A DNA stretch of 64,000 nucleotides from Thalassospira povalilytica (GTDB lineage: Bacteria; Pseudomonadota; Alphaproteobacteria; Rhodospirillales; Thalassospiraceae). The stretch lies in contig NZ_PGTS01000009.1 in the NCBI RefSeq assembly GCF_002844235.1, positions 1 to 64,000 of the forward strand, in the 5' to 3' direction. The position numbers were made by a program, and so were the translations under genes. Positions 1 to 8,009 of this stretch are shown in pieces. The notes under the pieces were generated by a model. It made no database searches, had not been told where the DNA came from, and worked only from the letters and a program-made list of their open reading frames with translations. Within the stretch, counting starts at the first letter, position 1. The number at the start of each line of letters is the position of its first letter.

Positions 1-455
1 CCGACAACGGTCAGCAGTTGGCAAACAGCATCGAGTTCCAGGTTGGTGGCGGTAACACCGCAAACGACCGCCTGTCGATCAACCTGACATCTGTTGACTC
101 CGGATCTCTTGGAACCGGCGTTGGTGGCACTGAAACAGCTCTGAATGCCGCAACTGTTGACATTGCAACTGCTGCTGCTGCCCAGAACACTGTTGAAGTT
201 GTTACCCGTGCGATTGACGACTTGCAGCGCGCACGTGCTGCGGTTGGTACCTCGCAGAACCGTCTGGACTTTGCTGGTCAGAACCTTGCTTCCACGCAGG
301 AAAACACTGAATCGGCACGCTCCACCCTGCTTGACCTTGACGTGGCTGCGGAAATGACCGCTTTCACCTCCAAGCAGATCCTGGTTCAGTCCGGTGTGGC
401 CATGCTCGCACAGGCAAACCAGATGCCGCAGAACCTGCTGCGTCTGCTCCAGTAA
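1..455 (+). CDS. flagellin, C-terminal part (5' end outside window)
   Basis: This is the C-terminal 150 or so residues of a flagellin, the subunit of the external filament. The reading frame is open from base 3 and must begin upstream of the window. It ends in the conserved D1/D0 helices and the typical C-terminus QNLLRLLQ. The last 85 residues differ from the complete flagellin at 1005-2351 at about one position, while the DNA differs at many synonymous sites, so the two are old tandem paralogues under strong constraint. A strong terminator follows at about 480-508. Confidence 0.93.
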   Translation, partial: DNGQQLANSIEFQVGGGNTANDRLSINLTSVDSGSLGTGVGGTETALNAATVDIATAAAAQNTVEVVTRAIDDLQRARAAVGTSQNRLDFAGQNLASTQENTESARSTLLDLDVAAEMTAFTSKQILVQSGVAMLAQANQMPQNLLRLLQ

Positions 456-479
456 TCCTGGCGACCTGAAAATTCACGA

Positions 480-508
480 AAAGGCGGCCTGTTGGCCGCC
501 TTTTTTTA
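480..508 (+). terminator. Rho-independent terminator after first flagellin
   Basis: AAGGCGGCC, a TGTT loop and GGCCGCCTT form a perfect 9-bp stem followed by a run of T. It lies 25 bases after the flagellin stop, so the two flagellins are probably separate transcripts. Confidence 0.9.
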
Positions 509-1004
509 TTTCGTGGTGACCAACACCACCTTCTGGCCTTGGCGCGCATGAGCTCCGCAAGGGATGACTACAGCTCCTAGCTCCTAGCGCCCCGTTGAAC
601 ACCATCACCGAAGACGACACAGCCCTGCTGCTTGCCGCGAAATTGTAAACCGACTGCAACCACACGACACAGTACCCACAACCAGAACAGCCACAAGCAT
701 ACCTATACGAATGACAGCTATCGCATTGCAGCATACCAGAATCCGAGTAAAGCCAAACCGGATTCGCCTTGAAATCTGCGGATTTGGCAACAGGACAATA
801 TTTTTCCGCCCACTAACCTTTTGTTTTTTATGATTAACTACAGATTAATTTTTTCACTGGACAGGCAACTAACCTAAAAGTATATTTCATCTTACCTGTA
901 GTTTCGCTTTTGTTGCCATGTAGAACAGCAAAAGCAGTTCTGGCAAATGTGCCGGATACGAACAGCAAGATGTTGTTCAGAGCTGTCCAAGTAGGAGATG
1001 CGTC
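509..1004. other. intergenic region between the two flagellin genes
   Basis: About 500 bases with no convincing gene. The distal half is A/T-rich. It holds two GANTC sites (739-743 and 761-765) and a perfect TTAA-N7-TTAA at 834-848, both candidates for cell-cycle control. AGGAG at 993-997 is the ribosome binding site of the next flagellin. I found no good sigma-54 (GG-N10-GC) match here. Confidence 0.6.
834..848 (+). promoter_or_regulatory. candidate CtrA box (TTAA-N7-TTAA)
   Basis: TTAA at 834-837 and TTAA at 845-848 are separated by exactly 7 bases, which is the full CtrA binding consensus of alphaproteobacteria. It lies 157 bases before the flagellin start. CtrA itself is encoded at 30904-31599. 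Binding is inferred. Confidence 0.5.
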
Positions 1005-2351
1005 ATGGCTCTTAATATTATTTCGAACTATGCTGCGAACGTAGCACACCGTAACCTTTCGGCTTCTGACACGATGGCGACCCGTTCGCTGTCGAAATTG
1101 TCGTCCGGTACGCGTGTGGTTTCCGCGCGCGATGACGCAGCTTCCATGGCCATCGGCGCCCGCTTGAATGCGACGACCGAGGCCCTTAAAACCGCTTCTG
1201 TAAACGTTGGCCAGGCCAACTCGATGCTCCAGATCGCCGATGGCGGCATGGCAACCATCGATAACATCCTTGTGCGTATGAAAACGCTGGCTGTTCAGGC
1301 ATCCTCTGGCAACCTTTCCGACACCGAGCGCGGTTTCCTGAACGATGAATTTGTTCAGTTGCGTGAAGAAATCGACCGTATCGCGTCATCGACCAACTTT
1401 AACGGCATCCAGCTGCTGGGTGACGGTGGCGATGTGGCGTTTGAGTTCGGTGATCTGGCAGCCGGCCAGCAAGGTCAGGCCCTCGTCCCCGTGAACGGTT
1501 TTGACAATTTTGCCATCACCGACAACAATTACTGGGCGACTGATGCCAATACCAACACAGTCACTGACAACAGTTTTGAAGTGAATATAAATTACGGCGT
1601 AGGCGACCAGGTCATCATGACCGTCACCAGCCTTATTGATGGCGCTGCTGATCGTACGCAATCAATTGATATCACGGACTTCAGAACAGGCGGGACGACT
1701 GCAATTGCCGCCGGCGAAAATGCGACGCTTAATTTTGACGAACTGGGTCTGACTTTCACAGTCAACACCAACTTCTCGACGTCTGTTGCTGCTATTCGCG
1801 CTGACAATACCGGCGCATCCGACTTTGGCACCGATACAACCTTTGGCGCGAGCGGCATCAACTCCGCAACCGGCAATATCGTATCCATGGCGGCCGATAA
1901 CGGTCAGCAGCTTCAGAGCTCCATCGAATTCCAGGTTGGTGGTGGAAATACCGCAAATGACCGTCTTTCGATCACCCTGAATGCGGTTGATTCCGATACG
2001 CTGGGTGCCGGTGCGCTGGGAACCCAGACATCGTTGCAGGACCTTGGCGCGACCGCGATCAGCACCGCGGCCAATGCGCAGTCTTCGGTTGAAGTTGTCA
2101 CCCGCGCGATTGACGATCTGCAGCGCGCACGTGCAGCCGTGGGTACATCCCAGAACCGTCTGGACTTTGCGGGACAGAACCTTGCAACCACGCAGGAAAA
2201 TACTGAATCTGCGCGTTCGACCCTGCTTGACCTTGATGTTGCGGCCGAGATGACCGCCTTCACCTCCAAGCAGATCCTTGTTCAGTCCGGTGTAGCAATG
2301 CTTGCACAGGCAAACCAGATGCCGCAGAATTTGCTGCGTCTGTTGCAGTAA
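1005..2351 (+). CDS. flagellin
   Basis: Complete 448-residue flagellin, the filament subunit exported through the flagellar type III system. The N-terminal D0/D1 region (about 1-140) carries the usual SSGTRV and ARDDAA motifs. The centre (about 150-320) is variable and the C-terminal D1/D0 helices (about 340-448) are conserved, ending QNLLRLLQ. AGGAG 7 bases before the ATG supports the start. It is the second of two tandem flagellins; flaG, fliD and fliS follow. No T-run terminator follows it. Regulation may involve the upstream CtrA box and GANTC sites. Confidence 0.97.
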   Translation: MALNIISNYAANVAHRNLSASDTMATRSLSKLSSGTRVVSARDDAASMAIGARLNATTEALKTASVNVGQANSMLQIADGGMATIDNILVRMKTLAVQASSGNLSDTERGFLNDEFVQLREEIDRIASSTNFNGIQLLGDGGDVAFEFGDLAAGQQGQALVPVNGFDNFAITDNNYWATDANTNTVTDNSFEVNINYGVGDQVIMTVTSLIDGAADRTQSIDITDFRTGGTTAIAAGENATLNFDELGLTFTVNTNFSTSVAAIRADNTGASDFGTDTTFGASGINSATGNIVSMAADNGQQLQSSIEFQVGGGNTANDRLSITLNAVDSDTLGAGALGTQTSLQDLGATAISTAANAQSSVEVVTRAIDDLQRARAAVGTSQNRLDFAGQNLATTQENTESARSTLLDLDVAAEMTAFTSKQILVQSGVAMLAQANQMPQNLLRLLQ

Positions 2352-2407
2352 GCACGCTGTCTCACTTGGGCACGTCCATGTTGGATTGCCTTTGTAATTC
2401 AACAAGA

Positions 2408-2427
2408 CATCCTGCTGTCACAGGATG
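2408..2427. repeat. inverted repeat before flaG
   Basis: CATCCTG and CAGGATG are separated by 6 bases and lie between flagellin and flaG. There is no T-run after it, so it looks like an mRNA hairpin rather than a terminator. Confidence 0.5.
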
Positions 2428-2448
2428 GCGGCTTAGGAGCTTAGGAAA

Positions 2449-2814
2449 ATGGAAGTTGTAAACAACAGTTATAGTTCACCAGGTTCAGCGGGCAGCAGTT
2501 ACGCTGCTGCGTCGCCTGCACCTGCCCCGAAAATCGACACGACCGCGGCAAGCACTGCTGCGAAGTCGGCAGAAAAGCAGTCTGCTGTTCCCAAAGAATT
2601 GCAGGACGCGCTGGCAAGTCTTGATCTGCCTGATGTCGCTGACGGATCGGCACGTGTCGAGCTGAACTTTAACCAGGACACCGGTCGTGTTGTCGCAAAG
2701 GTTACCGATCGCGTAAGCGGCGATGTCCTGCGTGAAATCCCGTCCAAAGAGTTGCAGCAACTGTTTTCCCAGATGCGCGAATATCTTGGCAGCTTCGTGG
2801 ACGAAGAAATTTAA
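2449..2814 (+). CDS. flaG: FlaG family flagellar protein
   Basis: A 121-residue FlaG-family protein, linked in other bacteria to filament length and often placed between flagellin and fliD, as here. The N-terminal half is Ala/Ser/Pro-rich and unordered. The conserved FlaG domain covers about residues 60-121, with LNFNQDTGRVVAKV and LREIPSKELQ. AGGA just upstream of the ATG supports the start. It lies 97 bases after flagellin and 101 before fliD, with a sigma-54 promoter candidate between it and fliD. Confidence 0.9.
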   Translation: MEVVNNSYSSPGSAGSSYAAASPAPAPKIDTTAASTAAKSAEKQSAVPKELQDALASLDLPDVADGSARVELNFNQDTGRVVAKVTDRVSGDVLREIPSKELQQLFSQMREYLGSFVDEEI

Positions 2815-2833
2815 CGGGACCAGCGGGCACATC

Positions 2834-2849
2834 AGGCACGGTTTTTGCA
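2834..2849 (+). promoter_or_regulatory. candidate sigma-54 promoter of fliD
   Basis: AGGCAC-GGTTT-TTGCA matches the -24/-12 consensus TGGCAC-N5-TTGCA at all but the first base. GG (2835-2836) and GC (2847-2848) are exactly 10 bases apart. It lies about 67 bases before the fliD ATG. The likely activator is the FlbD-type protein at 14623-16209. Confidence 0.7.
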
Positions 2850-2915
2850 GACATTTCGGACAGATACGTCCGCACATAGGCAAAATCGACCGGGCGCGCC
2901 CAAGGAGCTAAACCA

Positions 2916-4685
2916 ATGAGCAGCTTGAATTTAAATAACATCTATGTTGGCGATAACGGCCGCGTCCAGTTGTCTGGCGGCTCATCCAACATCGATTTCG
3001 TCGACACCGTCGACCAGATGATTGCTGCCCGTCGTATTCCTGCGGACAATCTTGAAAAACGCATCGAAGCCAACGACGAAAAAATTGCCGCCCTGAAAGA
3101 GCTGCAAACCCTTGTTGGTACGCTCAAGGATTCCATGGCGAACCTTTATGGTGCGACCAGTTTCGACAAATCGAAGAACATCTTCGAAGCAAAACAGATT
3201 TTCGCCGCCTCAAACGGCAGCGACGCCGGCTCCCTGATGGGGGTTACCGCGACCAATGCTGCGGCGACCGGAAGCTATAAGTTCGAAATCGTCGATGTCG
3301 CAAGCAAGCACAAACTGTCCAGTGACACCCAGGCCGTCGCGGCAAGCGCAGACGTCACCGGTCTTACCGGCACCGGCAGCTTCACCGTTACCGGTGGCGT
3401 GGGCAGTTCGTCGATCACGGTTTCGGCTGGCGATACGCTGCAGGATATTCGCGACAAGATCAACAACGTCAAGGACACCACCGGCGTTCAGGCGTCTGTT
3501 ATCAAGGTTTCGGCGACTGAAAGCACGATCATCTTCACCTCGACCGAAGAAGGCGTTGATAACCGGATGTCCTTTAGTGACGATACCGGTAACGTCCTGC
3601 AAAGTCTGGGTGTTCTGACCGATCCGACCACGATCAACGCCGCCAATGTGATTGACGATGGCAATAATGCCTCCATCACGCTTGACGGCATTACCGTTAC
3701 CCGTGGCACCAACGAATTTTCCGATCTGATCGATGGCCTGACCATCAGCCTTTATGATGCCGAACCGGGCACCGAAATCACGATCGAGATCGAACAGGAC
3801 CTGAACCAGGCGAAAACGGCAATCCTTGACTTTGTTGATGCCTATAACGCGGTTCAGACCTTTATCAACGAAAAGACCTTTGTCGATCCGACCACCGGCG
3901 AAGCATCCGAAGACGCGATTCTGCTTGGCAATACGTCTGTCAAAAGCATTGAGTCCGCCCTTCAGCAGATTGCCGGTTCCTTTGCCAATGGTGTAACCGA
4001 CCGTGCAGGCAAGGATGACTATTCGGTGCTGGCTGAAATCGGTCTGGATTTCGTCGCCTATGGCTCGAACGAGGACCCGCTTGTTAGCAAAACCATCGAA
4101 GTCGATGAAGCAGCTCTGAATGCGGCCCTGCTTAATGAGCCCGATGAGGTGATGGAACTGTTCCTGTTCCGCGGGAAATCGAACAATTCCGACGTCACCA
4201 TGACCGGCTTTAGCAACAAGACCAATGCCGCGACCTATGATTTCAACATCAATGCGTCCGGCGGTGCCATCACCAGTGTGACCTATGACATCACGGTTGA
4301 TGGCGTGACCACGACGGGCAAAAACGCCGTTGTGACCGGGAACAGCATTCGTACAGCCGATGGTCTTCGCCTGATTTATGGTGGCGATGGTCTGGCAAAC
4401 GACACGGCCACTGTGACCACATCTGTTGGTATTGGTGCGCAGTTCTATTTTGAACTCGACTCAATCCTGGATGATGAAAACGGCACATTGACCCAGGCAA
4501 TTTCGGATCTCGAAACGCAAAACACGTCCTATGACGAAAAAGTTGAGCGGATCGACGACCGCCTTTCCCGACAGCGAGAAGTCCTGATGGATCAGTTCAT
4601 TGCGATGGAATCTGCCCTCGCACGGATGAAGAACATTCAGAGCTCTCTCGACGAATTGATGGCTGCAGGTAAAGATAGTAGTTAA
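2916..4685 (+). CDS. fliD: flagellar filament cap protein FliD
   Basis: FliD (HAP2), 589 residues, forms the filament cap that folds flagellin at the growing tip. The N-terminus carries the FliD_N region with VDTVDQMIAARR. A Flagellin_IN-like segment at about 150-210 has VSAGDTLQDIRDKIN. The C-terminal FliD_C region ends in a coiled coil (about 530-589). CAAGGAGC before the ATG is a good ribosome binding site. It is followed by fliS and preceded by a candidate sigma-54 promoter. At 589 residues it is longer than enterobacterial FliD (about 470). Confidence 0.96.
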   Translation: MSSLNLNNIYVGDNGRVQLSGGSSNIDFVDTVDQMIAARRIPADNLEKRIEANDEKIAALKELQTLVGTLKDSMANLYGATSFDKSKNIFEAKQIFAASNGSDAGSLMGVTATNAAATGSYKFEIVDVASKHKLSSDTQAVAASADVTGLTGTGSFTVTGGVGSSSITVSAGDTLQDIRDKINNVKDTTGVQASVIKVSATESTIIFTSTEEGVDNRMSFSDDTGNVLQSLGVLTDPTTINAANVIDDGNNASITLDGITVTRGTNEFSDLIDGLTISLYDAEPGTEITIEIEQDLNQAKTAILDFVDAYNAVQTFINEKTFVDPTTGEASEDAILLGNTSVKSIESALQQIAGSFANGVTDRAGKDDYSVLAEIGLDFVAYGSNEDPLVSKTIEVDEAALNAALLNEPDEVMELFLFRGKSNNSDVTMTGFSNKTNAATYDFNINASGGAITSVTYDITVDGVTTTGKNAVVTGNSIRTADGLRLIYGGDGLANDTATVTTSVGIGAQFYFELDSILDDENGTLTQAISDLETQNTSYDEKVERIDDRLSRQREVLMDQFIAMESALARMKNIQSSLDELMAAGKDSS

Positions 4686-4742
4686 CTTTTCCATGCCATA
4701 CATGCACACTAAAGAGACGCGTCGCATACCAAGGAGTGTCGC

Positions 4743-5258
4743 ATGAATGAACACGCCGCCCAAACGTACAAGCACCAGCAGGTCAATACAGCTTCACCCG
4801 CCAAGATGGTGTATATGCTGTTCGAAAAGACCCTGTCGCGCTTGCAAGAGGCAAAGAACGCGATTGAGCGCAACGACATTCAGGGGCGCTGCAACGCGAA
4901 TTGCAGCGCACAGGAACTGATTGCCCATCTTTCAAACACGCTGGATATGGAACAGGGTGGCGAAATCGCCGCCAATCTGGAGCGCCTTTATGCGCATTGC
5001 CTGATCCGCTTGATGGATGTTGATCGCAAGAATGACCCGGCACCTGCCGATGAAGTCGCCCGTCTTCTGACACCGCTTCGTGATTCGTGGGCTGCCTTGG
5101 CTGAAAAAAGCGAAGGCGAACTGCGTCAGGCCATCATGATTGCCCAGCAAGACCGCCCGGCACCCGCCGCATCCGAACAGATCGAAGCACCGGATACGGC
5201 ATCGGGCACCGAAGAAGCCCCGGCACCGGCAAAATCGGGCCTGTCAATTTCGGCCTGA
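4743..5258 (+). CDS. fliS: flagellin export chaperone FliS
   Basis: FliS binds the C-terminus of flagellin in the cytoplasm and prevents early polymerisation. The four-helix core covers about residues 1-130, starting with YKHQQVNTASPAKMVYMLFEK. The remaining 40 residues are an Ala/Pro/Glu-rich tail that makes the protein (171 residues) longer than the usual 130 or so. AAGGAG precedes the ATG. It lies 57 bases after fliD in the same operon, and a strong terminator follows. Confidence 0.92.
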   Translation: MNEHAAQTYKHQQVNTASPAKMVYMLFEKTLSRLQEAKNAIERNDIQGRCNANCSAQELIAHLSNTLDMEQGGEIAANLERLYAHCLIRLMDVDRKNDPAPADEVARLLTPLRDSWAALAEKSEGELRQAIMIAQQDRPAPAASEQIEAPDTASGTEEAPAPAKSGLSISA

Positions 5259-5297
5259 TCCGCAAAGCGGAAACGAATTTGGTCATTTGACCCGCAT

Positions 5298-5328
5298 AAA
5301 GGCCCCGACATATTTGTCGGGGCCTTTT
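5298..5328 (+). terminator. terminator after fliS
   Basis: AAAGGCCCCGACA, loop TATT, then TGTCGGGGCCTTTT: a 13-bp stem followed by T residues. It closes the fliD-fliS transcript. Confidence 0.9.
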
Positions 5329-5481
5329 GCATGTCTGAGCCATGCCATTCGTTGCGGCCTTCCCGAAACAGGATCATTTTTGCCCGGTTCCGGGGGATAG
5401 ACAGGTCGGGCAAAAATTTCCCCTGTCGGCAACAGCCCGCTAAGGCGCTGAAATTCTATACAATTTGTTAACACCTGAAAC

Positions 5482-5497
5482 TGGCCCGGCGCTTGCA
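5482..5497 (+). promoter_or_regulatory. candidate sigma-54 promoter of fliK-flgD-flgE
   Basis: TGGCCC-GGCGC-TTGCA differs from TGGCAC-N5-TTGCA at one base. GG (5483-5484) and GC (5495-5496) are 10 bases apart. It lies 35 bases before the fliK ATG, giving a leader of about 25 bases. GTTAAC lies just upstream at 5468-5473. Confidence 0.75.
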
Positions 5498-5532
5498 AAT
5501 GTTCTGACACTGTTTCCAAAAGGACCAAGGTC

Positions 5533-7173
5533 ATGAACAGCTCTGCGATTACAAACAGCACTATGCCAACCATCTCCATTCCGGGCTCAACCGCCAATGA
5601 AAGTGCGGGTTCGGGCTTTGGCGATGTCATGGCATCGATCACGGAAAACTGGTCGGAGCGCAAAAGCCAGATCAAATATGACACGGCAAAATCTGCCCAG
5701 AGCACCTGGGACGATAGCCGCGCAGACAGGCATGCCGATCGCGGCGTTGAAAATGACGATGCCAAAAGCGCATCACGTTCCGATGACAAACGCGATGATG
5801 AACCGATGCGCGCAGAGCGCAATGACCGCGACGATCATGGCAAAACCGATGACCGCAAGGCCGATGACAATCGCGATGTCGATACCGGCAGCCGCGATGC
5901 CGACCGCGCTGAGGATCAAACCCAAAGCGCAGATAGCGATCAGCCTTCTGACGAAAATGTCGCGGCCTCTGATGATGATGGCGCACCGTCGGAAGATGGA
6001 AAATCTGCCGCTGGCGATAAAGAAACTGCCGAAGGTGACGACACCCAGGTCGAGCTTGCCGTAACCGATCCCAATCAGCCTGCCCAGACCGTCCCGCTTC
6101 CGGGATCCCAGCAGGCGATTGATCTGGCCAAAGCACAGGCCGCCGCATCGCAATCAATCAATGCAAATGCCGGCACCAACGGCCAGAACGGCACACCGGC
6201 AAACGGTCAGGTCAATCCGGGAATGGCCGCCAATGCCGCTGCCAGCGATGGCACGACCGACGGTCTGATGAGTTCAACAGCACTCTCGCAGCCCGCCGCC
6301 GCTTCATCGGCAAAAATGGCGATGAATGGCGTGGATACGACCGCCGGTGATGATGTCTCGTCTGATAAATTCCTGTCGCGCATTGTTGATGCAATGAGCG
6401 CCGATGGCAAAGCCAAAACCGACGCAACAGGCATCACCAACGCAACGGTCAACGGCCAGTCGGCAAACGCCAATGGCGCACAGTCAACCGCAACCAACCC
6501 GGCACAAACCGCCCAGGCAGCCCAGCAAGCCATGGCTGCAGCAGCCGGTGCCCAGAACATGCAAAATGCAGCTGGCAGCTCGCAGGCACAGGCTAATGCC
6601 GCTGCAAATGGCACGGTAACAGCAACCGGCGCAAGCGAAGCAACCGCCCAAACCGCGCCGGGACAGCTTAATAGCACCAACAGCCTGCATCAGACCAATA
6701 CCGGTGGCCAAACCGCACAGACCGCGCGTCAGGCCCCCGCCCAGCAGGTCCAGCAGCAGGTTGCCGTGTCGATCAAAAACGCCGCCAGTGACGGTGTTGA
6801 TAAAATTTCGGTCCAGCTTCGCCCCGAACATCTTGGGCGGGTGGATGTGAAAATGGAGATCGGCCACGATGGCCGTATCCAGGGTGTCATTCAGGCAGAT
6901 ACACGCGAAACACTGGACATGTTGCGCCAGGATTCCCGTGCATTGCAGCAGGCTCTTAAGGATGCCGGCCTGAATGCAGACAGTCAGAGCTTCACCTTTG
7001 AACACAGAGATCAAGGTGGCCGGGGTCAGGAAGGCCAGAGCCAATCTCGGATGACCGCCAACCAGGGCAGCAGCCCGGGCGATGGCGACATCCTGAGCGG
7101 AGCCGAACTCGCCGAACATGTTGGCATTGGCTATGGGATCAATCCCAACGGCCTTGTCGATATTCGGATCTAG
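5533..7173 (+). CDS. fliK: flagellar hook-length control protein FliK
   Basis: FliK (546 residues) is secreted during hook assembly and switches export specificity once the hook is full length. Residues 60-200 are very Asp/Arg-rich and 200-420 are Ala/Gln/Asn-rich low complexity. The conserved C-terminal switch domain covers about 420-510 and contains VQLRPEHLGRVDVKMEIG. The gene precedes flgD and flgE, as in many fliK-flgDE operons. The upstream sigma-54 match and 35-base spacing fit a late flagellar gene. Confidence 0.9.
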   Translation: MNSSAITNSTMPTISIPGSTANESAGSGFGDVMASITENWSERKSQIKYDTAKSAQSTWDDSRADRHADRGVENDDAKSASRSDDKRDDEPMRAERNDRDDHGKTDDRKADDNRDVDTGSRDADRAEDQTQSADSDQPSDENVAASDDDGAPSEDGKSAAGDKETAEGDDTQVELAVTDPNQPAQTVPLPGSQQAIDLAKAQAAASQSINANAGTNGQNGTPANGQVNPGMAANAAASDGTTDGLMSSTALSQPAAASSAKMAMNGVDTTAGDDVSSDKFLSRIVDAMSADGKAKTDATGITNATVNGQSANANGAQSTATNPAQTAQAAQQAMAAAAGAQNMQNAAGSSQAQANAAANGTVTATGASEATAQTAPGQLNSTNSLHQTNTGGQTAQTARQAPAQQVQQQVAVSIKNAASDGVDKISVQLRPEHLGRVDVKMEIGHDGRIQGVIQADTRETLDMLRQDSRALQQALKDAGLNADSQSFTFEHRDQGGRGQEGQSQSRMTANQGSSPGDGDILSGAELAEHVGIGYGINPNGLVDIRI

Positions 7174-7194
7174 GAAAGGTAGAGGGAACTTCCC

Positions 7195-7959
7195 ATGGCC
7201 ATTTCATCCCTAACCAACGTTGGTCTGTCCCAAAGCGATACCAACGCCGCGTCCAGCAGCTCGGCAAGCCAGCTTGCGCAGAACTTTGATACGTTTCTGA
7301 CGCTTCTGACCACCCAGCTCAAGAACCAGGACCCGACCTCGCCGATGGAAAGTGATAAATTCACCGACCAGCTGAGCCAGTTCGCCCAGGTTGAACAGGG
7401 TATCCAGAGCAACAAGAACCTCGAAGACCTGATTGCGATGCAAAGTCAGCAGCGTCAGCTTTCTGCCCTGTCCTATGTCGGGGCCGAGATCGAAGCCGTT
7501 GGTGATACCAACTGGCTCGAAGAAGGCGGCGAGCTGAAATACAAATACAACGTTTCGCCCGAAGTTCCGCGTCTGCAACTGCAGATTCAGGATCAGAGCG
7601 GCAAAACCATCTATTCCGAAGAACTTACCGATGTGTCCGGCCTGCAGTCCTTTACCTGGGACGGTAAAAACAATAGCGGCGTCGAACAGGCAGCCGGGGC
7701 CTATACCCTGGTTCTCAAGCCGATGGCCGCAAACGGCGACACATTCCAGACTGACAAAGGCAAACCTGCATCTGTTGCCATTGGCATCATCGGGTCTGTC
7801 GATAGTGTCGATATCGACGATAGCGACATCTATCTCCGCATTGGTGACGTCTCTGTACCGTTCTCCACCCTTACCAACGTCAAGCTGGGTGCGAGCTCTA
7901 CAGATACGAACACTGGCGGCAATGATACCGGAAGTGACGAACAGGACGAAGCAGCCTGA
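7195..7959 (+). CDS. flgD: flagellar hook capping protein FlgD
   Basis: FlgD (254 residues) caps the growing hook and guides FlgE assembly. The N-terminal FlgD region carries the conserved FLTLLTTQLKNQDP segment (about 35-48) and the QFAQVEQ motif. The C-terminal part contains FlgD Ig-like sequence with FTWDGKNNSG (about 148-157). It starts 21 bases after fliK and ends 50 before flgE. Confidence 0.95.
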   Translation: MAISSLTNVGLSQSDTNAASSSSASQLAQNFDTFLTLLTTQLKNQDPTSPMESDKFTDQLSQFAQVEQGIQSNKNLEDLIAMQSQQRQLSALSYVGAEIEAVGDTNWLEEGGELKYKYNVSPEVPRLQLQIQDQSGKTIYSEELTDVSGLQSFTWDGKNNSGVEQAAGAYTLVLKPMAANGDTFQTDKGKPASVAIGIIGSVDSVDIDDSDIYLRIGDVSVPFSTLTNVKLGASSTDTNTGGNDTGSDEQDEAA

Positions 7960-8009
7960 GGGCTTTCTTCCGATTTTGATCAACACCCTGTAAGTGCAGG
8001 AGAAGAAAA

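Noticed and set aside
901..1004. Possible sigma-28 promoter before the flagellin (GCCGGATA at 951)
   Set aside because: The -10-like part resembles GCCGATAA but no -35 element lies at the right spacing.
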